From positions 22,303 through 86,302 of the forward strand of contig SKCR01031833.1 in assembly GCA_019454045.1 (NCBI GenBank): a DNA stretch of 64,000 nt, read 5' to 3'. Of the stretch, positions 10,778 to 21,057 are shown in pieces. Position 1 is the first letter of the stretch. Each line of letters begins with the position of its first letter. This DNA comes from Zanthoxylum bungeanum. Lineage: Eukaryota > Streptophyta > Magnoliopsida > Sapindales > Rutaceae. Under the pieces are notes generated by a model, which worked only from the letters and a program-made list of their open reading frames with translations, was not told the origin of the DNA and ran no database searches. The translations under genes were made by a program, and so were the position numbers.

Positions 10778-12306
10778 ATGAGAAGAAACAGAAGCTTTGA
10801 AATCCATTCGCTTGACCCAAAAATTGAAAGAACAATCAGACAGTTGATAAGGGAAAAGCGAGAGGCCAAGAAGCACTGATCAATATGAACAATCAAGAAC
10901 TTGAAACTTTGGAAGTTGCACCACCAATTCCCATTCAAGACAGAACAATTTCGGTGGTTGACGGCTTCATATCATGCATTGTACTTCCCCCTTACCTGTA
11001 AATGCATGTGACATCAAAACATGCATAAGATGATACAACAATCAGTTCAGTTTGGGGGAAGCGCAACTGAAGATCCTAATGCCCACATCAGTAATTTCCT
11101 GGAAGTCTGTGGCACATTCAATTACAACCGAGCGGCAGAATAAGCAATTTGTCTGTGTGTGTTCCCATATTCCTTGAAAGACAAAGTTAAGGCTTGCCTA
11201 CATTCACTACCAGCAGGTTCCATCACAACTTGGAACACTTTTGCCACCAAATTCCTTGCAAAATACTTTCCCCCAGCCAGAACATAAAAACTGAGAAATG
11301 ACATCACATCCTTTATGGAACATGACTCAGAATCCATCTGCGAAGCATTGGGAAAGATACAAGGAATTGCTCCGAAAATATCCTAACCATGAGATTGCAA
11401 AATGGCTACAAGTCTAAATCTTCTACAATGGACTTTCTGAACTAATGAGAGCCACAATAGATGATGTTGCTGAAGGAGCTTTAATGGCAAAAAAAGAAGA
11501 TCAGGCCTGAGACTAAATTGAAGAAATTGCCAACAACAATTCATTGTGGCCAATAGAAATGAGCATGATCCAACGAGTAGCAGGAATCCATGAAATATGA
11601 GCCAACAACAATGAATGCCAAGCTGGATCAGATATGCAAATGTCTAGAAACTCTTAGCATGCAGGTTAATGCTGGATCCACAAGTTCACCATATGGAGGA
11701 GCACCAGAGGCAGAATCTTACAACCAACATGATGAGACTGTGAACTATGTCAGAAATTTCAACAGACAGGGAAACAATTCGTATTCCAATACTTACAACC
11801 CAGGTTGGAGGAATCATCCCAATTTCGCATGGAGCAACACTTCAGGGCAAAGGAACAATCCAGCACCCGGATTCCAACAGCAGAATAAAGGCCGGAAGTA
11901 TGAAAAAGAACCAGGAATAACAGAAGTGCTTGCCCAGATGAAAAAGCAAGAAGCAAAATACGAGGCTTTAGGAGCTATGGTTCAAAATCAAGCATCATCT
12001 TTAAAGACACTGGAAAATCAAATGGGACAACTGGCCAATGCTAAGAGTTACAGACCGCAAGGTATTCTTCCTAGCAATACAGAACCAAATCCAAGGAATA
12101 GAGGGAATGAGCAATGCCAAGCCATCACTTTGAAAAGCGGGACTGAAATTAACAAAGATGTTGGAATCAAGGCATCTACTGAAGAAGTTCCAAAAGAAAG
12201 CAATGAAGCAGATCCACAGATGGAGGAAAAAGAAAATGATCAAGAAAGATTTAATCCACCTCAATCTTTTCCTCAACATCTCCAGAAACACAAATTGGAC
12301 AAATAA
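10778..12306 (+). pseudogene. gag: Athila gag of element A, broken
   Basis: This is the structural gag gene. The ATG at 10778 follows an acceptor-like TTTCAG. It starts a short Arg-rich peptide (MRRNRSFEIH...REAKKH) that meets TGA after a one-base loss, also seen in B. The conserved core (DPNAHISNFLEVCGTFNYN, SLKDK, LPAGSITTWNTFATKFLAKYFPPA) lies at about 11070-11440 with several stops, for example GCAGAATAA. The C-terminal part 11590-12306 is an open frame of 238 codons that is Gln/Asn-rich (NNSYSNTYNPGWRNHPNFAW). It ends in a coiled-coil-like segment (ALGAMVQNQASSLKTLENQMGQL) and a charged tail. No CCHC knuckle is visible, as is usual for Athila gag. Confidence 0.85.
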
Positions 12307-13134
12307 TTTGCTCAATTCCTGGAAATCTTCAAAAAGCTGTATATCAACATTCCATTTGCAGAAGCGTTGGAAAAAATGCCCAGCTATGTAAAATTCATGA
12401 TAAATATTCTATCACGAAAGCGAAGATTGGGAGATTACGAGACTGTAGCATTGACTGAAGAATGTAGCGCCATCATTTAGAGGAAGCTTCCCCCAAAGTT
12501 GAAAGATCCTGGCAGTTTCACCATTCCTTGCACCATAGGAGAACATTACTTCGGTAAGGCTTTGTGTGATTTAGGTGCTAGTATTAACTTGATGCCTTTA
12601 TCTATTTACAGGAAACTGTATATTGGAGAAGCAAAGCCCACCTCAGTCACTATGCAACTTGCTCACATATCACTCATATTTCCGAGAGGGGTAGTGGAAG
12701 ATGTGCCGTTCAATGTCGACAAATTCATTTTCCCTGCAGATTTCATTGTCCTTGATATGGAGGAAGACAAAAACATACCCATCATCCTCGGGAGACCATT
12801 CTTGGCTACAGGTCGAACCATCATTGATGTACAAAAAGGTGAACTAACCATGAGGGTGCATGACCAAGAAGTAACATTCAATGTTTTCAAAGCCATGAAA
12901 TTCTCGAATGACGAAAAAGAGGAGGAATGTTTCAGACTTGATATAATAAATAGTATCATCCAGAATACAGATGCAATGCAACTTTCCACTGACAAACTTG
13001 AAGCATGCATCACCAACAAGACTGACAGAGAATTAGATGATGAGATTCTGGAATGTATCCACTATCTTGATGGAGCCTCTCGCTTCAGAGCCACACCACA
13101 GATGGAAAGCTTGGAACTACCGAAAAATGAGTGA
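12307..13134 (+). pseudogene. pro: Athila aspartic protease region of element A, one stop
   Basis: The protease matures the gag-pol polyprotein. The active-site segment is ALCDLGASINLMPLS (about 12560-12600), in which Asp-Leu-Gly-Ala replaces the common DTGA, as is typical for Athila. [17 protein letters not shown] follows as the second conserved block. Positions 12499-13134 are open (211 codons). TAG at 12478-12480 lies just upstream in the same frame and is also present in B, whereas copy C has CAG there. The open piece ends in acidic linker sequence leading to RT. Confidence 0.85.
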
Positions 13135-13164
13135 ATCAATCCCTCTATTCAAGAACCACCGCAG

Positions 13165-14664
13165 TTGGAACTAAAGCCACTTCTGAGCCATCTCAGGTAT
13201 GCATACTTGGAAAACTCTTCTGATTTACCTGGGATTATTTCTCCGTCGCTAACATTGGTGCATGAAGATAAGTTGTTGAGAGTGTTACGCGAGCATAAGA
13301 GAGCTATTGGCTGGACTATAGCAGACATTCGAGGCATTAGTACATCATTTTACATGCATAAAATCTTGATGAACAATGAGTACAAAGCCACAGTGAAGCA
13401 TCAACGGAGACTGAATCCAATCATGAAGGAAGTTGTAAAGAAATAAATCATGAAATGGTTGGATGCCGGCATCATTTACCCCATCTCTAACAGCTTTTGG
13501 GTAAGTCTTATGCAATATGTACCCAAGAAATGAGGAATGACTGTAGTAACCAATGAAAAGAACGAGCTGATTCGAACAAGGACAATGACTGGATGGAGAG
13601 TATGCATGGACTACAGGAAGCTGAACAAAGTAACATGGAAAGATCATTTCCCACTACCATTCATTGATCAGATGCTAGATAGATTGGCGGGACTTGAATT
13701 CTACTATTTTCTGGACAGATACTCAGGATACAATCAAATTTCCATCGCCACAGAAGATCAGAAGAAAACCACTTTCACATGCCCGTATGGTACTTTTGCT
13801 TTCTTTAGGATGCCATTTGGACTCTGTAATGCTCCTGCCATATTTCAACTTTGCATGATGGCCACTTTTCAGACATTATAGAACAAAACAAGGAAGTCTT
13901 CATGGATGACTTCTCAGTATTTGGAGACTTGTTCGACCACTGCTTGTAAAATATGAGAAAAATGTTACAAATGTGTGAAGATACCAACCTGGTACTCAAC
14001 TGGGAGAAATGCCACTTCATGGTGCAGGAAGGCATTGTCCTGGGACATCGAATCTCACAGAAAGGAATTGAGGTAGACAAAACAAAGATCGAGATGATAG
14101 AAAAATTACCTCTACCATCATCCGTTAAAGGGATTCGAAGTTTTCTTGGGCATGTAGGATTTTACCGAAGATTTATCAAAACTTCTCCAAGATTGCTAAA
14201 CCATTATGGAATCTGCTGGAGAAAGATGTGCCTTTCCACTTCACCAAAGAATGCCACCATGCTTTCGAGATCTTGAAACACAAGCTGGTCTCTGCCCCCG
14301 TTATAGTAGCACCAGATTGGATGCTTCCTTTTGAAGTGATGTGCGATGTAAATGATTTTGTTGTAGGAGCAGTTTTGGGACAACGTAAGGCGAAAATTTT
14401 TCACACCATTTACTACGCCAACAGAACTTTGAATGAAGCACAACTCAATTACACAACAACTAAAAAGAAGTTGCTCACAATTGTGTTTGCTTTTGATAAA
14501 TTCTGCTCCTATTTGCTGGGTCCCAAAGTGGTGGTCTACACAGATCATTCAGCAATCAAATACCTTATCGCGAAGAAAGATGCCAAGCCCAGATTGATCC
14601 GTTGGGTGCTTCTACGCAAGGATTTGACGTGGAGATTCGAGACTGGTAGATGACATAAAATCAA
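13165..14664 (+). pseudogene. pol: Athila reverse transcriptase/RNase H of element A, broken
   Basis: The RT blocks are in order: KRAIGWTIADIRGIS, HQRRLNPIMKEVVKK (stop after), TGWRVCMDYRKLNKVTWKDHFPLPFIDQ, FLDRYSGYNQISIA, FFRMPFGLCNAPAIFQ. The catalytic FMDD follows at about 13900 after a small frameshift. 'Thumb' sequences ([35 protein letters not shown]) are at 13953-14200. The RNase H part, 14228-14653, has [13 protein letters not shown] and [12 protein letters not shown], but the usual Glu of TTEKELL reads Lys (TTKKKLL). With stops and shifts between blocks, no active enzyme is possible from this copy. Confidence 0.9.
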
Positions 14665-16064
14665 ATGGCAGATCACTTGTCAAGGCTCGAAAATGAAGGT
14701 ACAACTGACACTGAGCTGACAATCAAAGAAACTTTTCGAGATGAACAGTTGTTTTCCATGAAGCAGCAAGAAGTCATATGGTATGCTGACTATGTAAACT
14801 ACATAGTATCGAGGAAATGGCCGTTGGAATGGACACATCAGCAAAGAAAGAAATTTTTCAAAGAAGTGAAGCATTATTATAGAATGAGACGTACCTATTC
14901 AAATGTTGTGCTGATCAGTTAATGCGGCGTTGTGTACCACATGAGGAGGTTAATAGTGTCTTGCAGCATTGGCATTCATCACCATATGGCAGACACTTCA
15001 GCGGAGATAAAACAATGGCCAAAGTATTGCAATCAGGTTTGTTCTGGCGCATTTTGTTTAAAGATGATCACTTATTCATTCTTCAATGTGACAGATGCCA
15101 GAGAACGGGAAATATTTCAAGTAGAAATGAAGGACCTCTTCAAAGCATTTTCGAAGTGGAGATATTTGATATATGGGGGATTGACTTTATGGGACCCTTT
15201 GTTCCATTATATAGAAACCTGTACATTCTGGTTGTAGTAGTTTACGTCTCCAAATGGGTTGAAATAATAGCACAACCATCAAATGACTCCAAAGTGGTGT
15301 TAAAATTCCTCAAAAAGAATATTTCCACTCGCTTCAAAACACCTCGAGCGATCATCAATGATGGTGGCACACACTTCTCCAACAGATACTTCGATGCACT
15401 TCTATCCAAATACGGAGTAACTCATAAAGTTGCCACTGCTTACCATCCGCAGTCAAGTGGTCAGGTTGAAGTTTCCAACAGAAAAATCAAAAGAATCTTG
15501 GAGAGAACCATTGGTTTAACAAGGAGGGACTGGTCTACAAAATTAGATGACGTATTATAGGCCTACCGGACAGCTTACAAGACACCAATTGGAATGTCCC
15601 CATATAGAATAGTGTTTTGGAAATCATGCCATCTTCCTGTGGAGCTTGAACATAAAGCATACTAGGGACTGGAGAAGCTAAATTTTGATCTGCAAGTAGC
15701 AAGAGAGAAACGGCTCCACCAACTGAATGAATTGGAGGAATTTCGCCTTCATGCTTATGAGAATGCCAAACTGTACAAAGAAAAGACCAAGAAGTGGCAT
15801 GATCAGAAAATAGTGCGCATACCACTAGAACCAGGGTAGCAGCTGTTGTTATACAACTCAAGGTTGAAACTTTTCCCTGGCAAGCTGAAATCACGGTGGT
15901 CAGGTCCATTTGTGATTACCCAGGTGTTACCCTACAGAGTAGTTGAGATACATAACCCCAACTCCAACAACATATTCAAGGTAAAAAGCCAACGTGTCAA
16001 GCATTATTGTGGAGAATCATTTGAGCGACAAGAAAAGAGTCTCACACTTGCTGATCCAGCCTAA
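14665..16064 (+). pseudogene. int: Athila integrase of element A, broken
   Basis: The integrase inserts element cDNA into the nuclear genome. A linker (MADHLSRLENEG) leads into the HHCC zinc-binding domain, with [16 protein letters not shown] then CDRCQRTGN. The DDE core follows: [21 protein letters not shown] and [12 protein letters not shown]. The C-terminal part has a GPF-type motif (KSRWSGPFVITQVLPYRVVEIH). The main open piece is 14922-15560. Stops include TAG near 15558, TAG near 15664 and TAG at 15837-15839 in the conserved EPGQxxLL segment; the last is shared with B. Confidence 0.9.
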
Positions 16065-16203
16065 AGTTTAGGAAATAATATCTAGCTGACGATGTTAAAC
16101 TTAGAGCTATTAGAGAGACAACCTATAAAATTTGTGTATATATTGAGATTTGGTGTGTTTTATTTTTGTGTGTTAAATTTTTGTAGGAAAAGTCACAGAC
16201 AGG
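16065..16203 (+). promoter_or_regulatory. Spacer with acceptor-like site before the cargo genes of A
   Basis: This spacer includes GCTGACGATGTTAAACTTAG and GGGAGGCAACC-type words conserved in B and C. A U-rich stretch ends in TTTTTGTAG (AG at 16185-16186), 18 bp before the cysteine-rich ORF. By position it could be the 3' splice site of a subgenomic RNA; that role is inferred. Confidence 0.45.
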
Positions 16204-16752
16204 ATGGAAGACGTTCTCGTAAAAATTCACAAGAATTTTCCTTCTCTCCCTCAAAACTCTTTGATGAAATTCTACAAAGCATGCATTGAAAGAATGAGAC
16301 TTCTGATGATCAAAGGTATTCCTAGTGACATTCGTTGGATAATTGAAGCACGAGTCTGATTAGTAGGCGAGTTATTAGACTCTTTTATTTCTTTTCTGTT
16401 TGGTTTAGGAAAAAACACCTAAGCTAAGAAAAGAAGAGCTAAACGATTTGGTGTTTTCTATAAATATGCACGCTGTGCATGTAATACTCGTTGTCATTCC
16501 TTAGGAATGATGTCTGATAACTGCGAAGATAAAATAAAATTCATTAGGGATGGCATGAGTAACGAGTCTTTAGATAACATATCATTGACTATTGAGACTC
16601 ATCCCAGTGGATATGTGTATCACGTAATTCGCAATTTACATACACAGTTTCGAAGAGAAAGACAACAATTAAGTCTCGGGAATCTGACTTTAAAAGACCC
16701 TGTTTGCCAATTTATAAGAAAATTGGATGAGAAGCTTGTCCCTGACACATAG
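16204..16752 (+). pseudogene. Cysteine-rich basic cargo ORF of element A (182 codons, two stops)
   Basis: The first non-pol gene. ATG at 16204 and the end at 16752 give 183 codons including the stop, the same as in copy C. Visible parts are an N-terminal helical region (KIHKNFPSLPQNSLMKFYKA, IPSDIRWIIEARV), a basic patch (AKKRRAKR) and a Cys cluster. In C this cluster reads CYKCARMTCNTRC (CX2CX4CX3C); here the first two Cys have become Phe-Tyr and Tyr. After it come DKIKFIRDG and a C-terminal TQFRRERQQLSL block. TGA at 16357 and TAA at 16420 interrupt it. There is no signal peptide or membrane segment, so it is not an ordinary env-like protein. Basic patch plus Cys cluster suggests nucleic-acid binding. 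A distant likeness to the cysteine-rich nucleic-acid-binding proteins of some plant RNA viruses is possible but unproven. Confidence 0.65.
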
Positions 16753-17013
16753 ATGTTATTCAAGCCGTTACTTCCTGTACATATTATTAGTTTTTTGTCT
16801 TTAACTAATAATTATAATTTGTTTTGTTATTTTATTTTATTTTCGTCGACAAGATCCAGACTTTTGACTTTCATGATTTATTTATTATTTAGCTAATAAT
16901 TATCATTTGGCAGGTATTAGTGCTATTATTACTCACCATTTTTCAAGATCTATAAATTCAGCTCGTCATTGCTCTCTTCAAAACATCCATATTAGAGAGA
17001 GTGTAATAAAAAA
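16753..17013 (+). promoter_or_regulatory. Leader and promoter-like region of the LOG cargo gene in A
   Basis: An acceptor-like site, CATTTGGCAG, ends at 16913. A TATAAAT-like box lies near 16951, 60 bp before the ATG, followed by pyrimidine-rich sequence (GCTCTCTTCAAAACATCC) resembling a plant start site. The same arrangement is seen in B and, on the - strand, in C. It could be a splice site for a subgenomic RNA, a captured promoter, or both. Confidence 0.4.
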
Positions 17014-17680
17014 ATGGAAGCAACTTCAAGAAGACGAGTCTTTAACATTTGTGTGTTCTGTGGTACCAGTTCTGGTTCTAAACCAGAATTCGCTGAAGCA
17101 GCAAATGAATTGGGGAGAGTCATGGCTGAGAGAAATATGCACTTAGTATATGGCGGTGGCAATCATGGACTAATGGGGTACGTTTCAAGGGCCGTATAGG
17201 GAAGGAGGTAGTCAAGTTTTGGGAATCATACCAAAACCTTTGGCAGAGGCAAATCTTATCGGACAATCAAACGGAGAGGAATGCATCGTGTCAGGTATGT
17301 CTGAATGACTTGTTGAAATGATTAATTGTAATGATGCTTTTATTGCTTTGCCAGGTGGCTTGGGCACGATGGAGGAAATTTTTACAGTTATATCTTGGGC
17401 GAACTTGAACATACATCAGAAACCAATTGGACTATTTAATGTTGATGGATTTTTCGACTTTCTTTTTGTGTTTCTTGAAGATGCCATGAGAAATAGGTTC
17501 CTTTCAAAACTCCTAAAAGATATCCTCTTCACTGCCAGAACATCCAATGATTTAATTGACCAACTGTTAGCCTTCGAACCAAAAATTGACCATATCATTT
17601 CCAAGATAAACTAGTCTGATAATGATCGTGGTAAGAAGCGTCGGATAAATCTGGATCTTAACCTTTCATTTTATTTTTAA
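17014..17680 (+). pseudogene. LOG-like: LOG-type cytokinin phosphoribohydrolase cargo gene of element A, broken
   Basis: LOG enzymes release active cytokinin bases from their nucleotides in the cytosol and nucleus. The ATG at 17014 starts MEATSRRRVFNICVFCGTSS, followed by the nucleotide-binding HLVYGGGNHGLMG. A later frame holds [22 protein letters not shown] (LOG signature PGGxGTxEE with its catalytic Glu), then [14 protein letters not shown]. Family length is about 200-220 codons and the gene here spans about 218. TAG at 17197 plus a one-base insertion just after it, TGA at 17306 (at the conserved Arg codon) and TAG at 17612 break it. There is no intron, while plant LOG genes have several, so the capture was probably through cDNA. 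Plant LOGs have Arg-Lys after the MxxR position; here it is Arg-Leu in C. Confidence 0.88.
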
Positions 17681-18785
17681 ATGTACAATTCCATAGTAAC
17701 CAAGTACTGTCTTCTAAACTTTCCTTCTTCTTTTTCGACATTGGGTACAATGTCTCGATTAGGTTTGGGGGAATGGAATGTTGACTAGTATCCTGTTTTT
17801 ACTTTTCGTTGTGTTGTTTTTGCTTGGTTTTTAGTCAACAATTAAAAAAAATTGTTTTTTATGTTTTCAACTTGACTAACTAGGTGGAATTGAGTTTTGA
17901 GATAGCTGTGTAAGGAATTTCCACTCCTGAGACGTATCTCGACCTACTTCGTAACAAGTTAATTTTTGTTTATTTCATTTTGAATTATTTAAATCCGTGA
18001 ATTTTCCATAATATTGACTTAAATTTAAACTTCATATGCTCATTTGACAGGTATTATCAACATGCATGGTAACATACGGACATGGGTCGTAAGTGAAAAG
18101 TTTGTAATAGTCAGTGCTCTAGTTTATTGGAGGAAGCATTTGAAAGCGATGGAATAAAAAAAAAAGAAAAAAACAGGGAAAAATTGTGTATATAAATAAT
18201 TAACCATGTTTTTACTTAGTAATCGGATGTCTTGCCTCAGCAAGAAATGACTGTTCACGTCAAACGGTAAAATCCTGAGTTAATAATAATAAAGTTTCTA
18301 CTTAGTAACTGAACGTCTTGCCTCAGTAAGTAGTGATTATTCATGTCAAACGGTAGAACTTTTAACATCTGAGATCTGAGTAATTAAGTCCGTAGGGGTA
18401 TCTTAACACCTAGTACCCTAAAGCCAAGTGGTTTGGGAGTCACTGGCTCAAAGCTCACTATAAGGATTGAAGATGTTATATATTAAAAAAAATCTATTGC
18501 CAAAAATGGTGTGAATCTGATATAACTTTAGGACAAAAATATTACTCTCTTTTCAACTACACTTATGAATATTGTGGGCATAATGATTTGATTAATACCT
18601 TGTTGGTTCTGTATATGGAGAATAGTAAAAATAATCAGAGAATTTACTTATTTAGTATTTTAGAAAGAAAGAAAACAACTACTTGGATAAGAATTTCACA
18701 TGTTTAGTCACTAACTTGTTTTGTGTGTTTGATTGTACATTTGATTGACGTTTGTGGGTATCGTCGCTGTAAGCCCTCACGAGAC
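17681..18785 (+). other. 3' non-coding region of element A
   Basis: It contains an inverted repeat, GACATTG/CAATGTC (17737-17754), and a purine run, AGGTTTGGGGGAATGG, shortly after. At 18200-18360 lie two tandem copies of a unit of roughly 90 bp containing CTTAGTAA..GTCTTGCCTCA..GTCAAACGGTA. The same order occurs in B (29593-30660) and, inverted, at 10045-10640. No protein is encoded. Confidence 0.75.
17737..17754 (+). repeat. Conserved inverted repeat downstream of the LOG gene
   Basis: GACATTG (17737-17743) and CAATGTC (17748-17754) form a 7-bp stem. B has the same stem at 29661-29678. C has a weakened version, GACAT/ATGTC, at 36306-36324. A polypurine-like run follows in A and B. It could be an RNA structure used in packaging or processing, or a secondary plus-strand priming site. 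Confidence 0.6.
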
Positions 18786-18790
18786 TACAA

Positions 18791-20699
18791 TGTTAGACAA
18801 TTATGACCCATAGCGTCACTGTTTGTAAAAGATATTGTGGTTTTTGTACAATTTAATTATGTAGCAATGGAAATTGCATTTTATCATTTTGTAATTTGAT
18901 TACTTAAATATATAAATGATAAAAGTCCTTATGATTAGTTTTGGATTATAAGATATGAGACAGTATCAATCCATAAAGGTTTAATCATTAAATATCCCTA
19001 GTCGTAATATTATCAAGACTGGACATCGATAATGCGGAATAGACTAGTATTGCACTTGTGCGTGTTATGGAAGCGTAACGACATAATTCTCATATATTTA
19101 AGTATTGGATACTTATGCAAGTGTGATAGGAGGTTGTGTTTACCGATGGTACGGAAAAAGCTTCGCTCTGGATAGACCCCGCGGAATCCCATTGGTAGTA
19201 TGACTATGTGTCTATGGGAATCCGCATCAGGGTAGGTGTATTTGGTCTTAACCTGAGACTTGCATCGCTAGTACTTGCGACAATCAATACACTTTGGTTT
19301 TGGTCATCCAGGACTTTAACAGGTTCTGTGTACGCCTCTTCTGGGTTTATTCAGAATCGTAGTGTATTGGGCGTGATGTCAAGATGGAAGTATCACTTCA
19401 GTCATATGGAGATGATGATCACGCAGGGACACAGAACTGGTACTCTAATTGGTTGCAACCATCGGGATAATATGACATGGTCATGATTATCCGATTAAAT
19501 AGACTAGTTGCTTGTAATATGATATATGCTTCGTACGGGGCAAACACTAATCTAGCTCAGGCCTTGCATGTGACATCCGATATTAGATCGCAATACGCAA
19601 TACTACGTATACTACGCCTGACAAAGATTATATATTCCATTAAGAATATTTCTGGAGAATTGGGTAGGCACGGTGCTTTGCTAGAAGCCAACCATGTCTC
19701 GTAAATCGGTAAAAACATAGTACGAGGTACGTACGTGTTCGGATAGTCCGACGACCGGATTTACTGTCAACATATCCAGGGATCTCTTGGGTCGCTTCCC
19801 GAAGATTCACCGATGACGTATGATTCGAGCATAATTAATCTGGGATTAATTACGGAGAGATTTTATCTAGGATAAAATACTATTTGAGGAGAGAAAACGA
19901 TTAATTTGGAATCAATCGATAAAATAATATATTCGATATATTTAACGAAATTAGATTTCGACGCGGAATTAAAATTGTATTTTAATTCGGGCAAACGAAT
20001 TAATTTAGAATTAATTCGCGAGCGACGTGAATAGTAATTTTGTTTGGCATAATTATTTAATTAAATTTGATTTGATTACGTCGCAACAGAAAATTCGTTA
20101 ATTCGGAATTAGCGAACCCGAGCCCGGGATGTGTCGCGGGCCCACTCGGATTTTGAATCAAGTGGGGCCCACATGTCACATCACTTGTCACTTTAATTAG
20201 TTTTTGGTGATGGGTTTTGGTGGAAGAATTATGATGACTTGTATTACACATTTTTTGTGTAATCATGGGATTGACTTTTACCAAATTTTGAGATTTGGTA
20301 TATGATATTTTGTTTTTTGAAAACAAGATACACAAGTCATTATTTTCATCTCCCTCTCTTCTCTTCATTACCGAAAAACCTATCCCTCTCTTTGCCTCTC
20401 ATTGCCTAGAATTGTAAGGAAGATTAAGAAAATTTGTTGCAAATTTTCTAAGTTGCTAGCACATCAAGGAATCATCCAAGGTGATAGGGAAACCATCCCA
20501 AAATCTTGGAATCAACTCAAAAGCTTGGAGCTTGGATCTGATCCCCAAAAGTTGAGCTTGGCCGAAAACTTGGAGAATAAATTTTTGATATCAACACTTC
20601 CAAAATCCGCTCTTTGTAAGTATGATTACGCCATACTTCTTTATGTATTCACTTTATTTCATTGCTTATTATGATCTTGGATTGTCTTAGAGACCAACA
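18791..20699. mobile_element. Solo LTR of an unidentified retrotransposon, inserted in element A
   Basis: The 1909-bp insert begins TGTTAGAC and ends CCAACA (TGTT/AACA ends). It is flanked by the 5-bp duplication TACAA (18786-18790 and 20700-20704). Element B has the uninterrupted site (CGAGACTACAACTCGTCC near 30661). No internal PBS, polypurine tract or coding domain is present, so this is one LTR left after recombination. Superfamily is not determined. Short ORFs inside it are not protein-like. Confidence 0.92.
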
Positions 20700-20704
20700 T
20701 ACAA

Positions 20705-20869
20705 CTCATCCACTAGGGACAGTTAGGGGTTTAAAGGCTTGTTGCATACGGTAAATGCAACCGTGATCCCTACGAAAGTGGCATAGTTTAATTTTATTTT
20801 AAAGTTGTTTATTGCATTTTAATTTCGTTGTTTTGCTCGAGGACTAGCAAAATATTAGGTTTGAGGGTT
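20705..20869 (+). other. 3' end of the interior of element A with polypurine tract
   Basis: It continues the A sequence after the solo LTR and matches 30666-30836 of B (CACTAGGGACA, GTTGCATACG, GATCCCTACGAAAGTGGC, CGAGGACTAGCAAAATATTAGG). The tract TTTGAGGGTT before the LTR corresponds to TTTGGGGGTG in B, so the PPT here is slightly degraded. Confidence 0.85.
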
Positions 20870-21057
20870 TGATAAGTGGAAAATATATCAATATTTACCG
20901 TCATTTTACTTAATATTTTGTATAGTTTCTCGAGTTTTGTGAATATTTTGATGTGTTTTATGTTATTTTGTATATAAATAAAATATCAGGACTCACATGA
21001 ATCAAATCGGGGATAAAACGGCGAAAAATGAATTAAAATGGCAAAATGGGAAATTCA

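Noticed and set aside
17014..17680. LOG as an ordinary host gene or processed pseudogene with nearby transposons
   Set aside because: The same gene lies at the same position and orientation in three element copies, between the Cys-rich ORF and the conserved tail.
16204..17680. Env-like gene of Athila elements
   Set aside because: Neither cargo ORF has a signal peptide or transmembrane segment, and one has clear LOG motifs.
20402..20674. 90-codon ORF in the solo LTR
   Set aside because: It lies inside an LTR defined by target duplication; no conserved motif.
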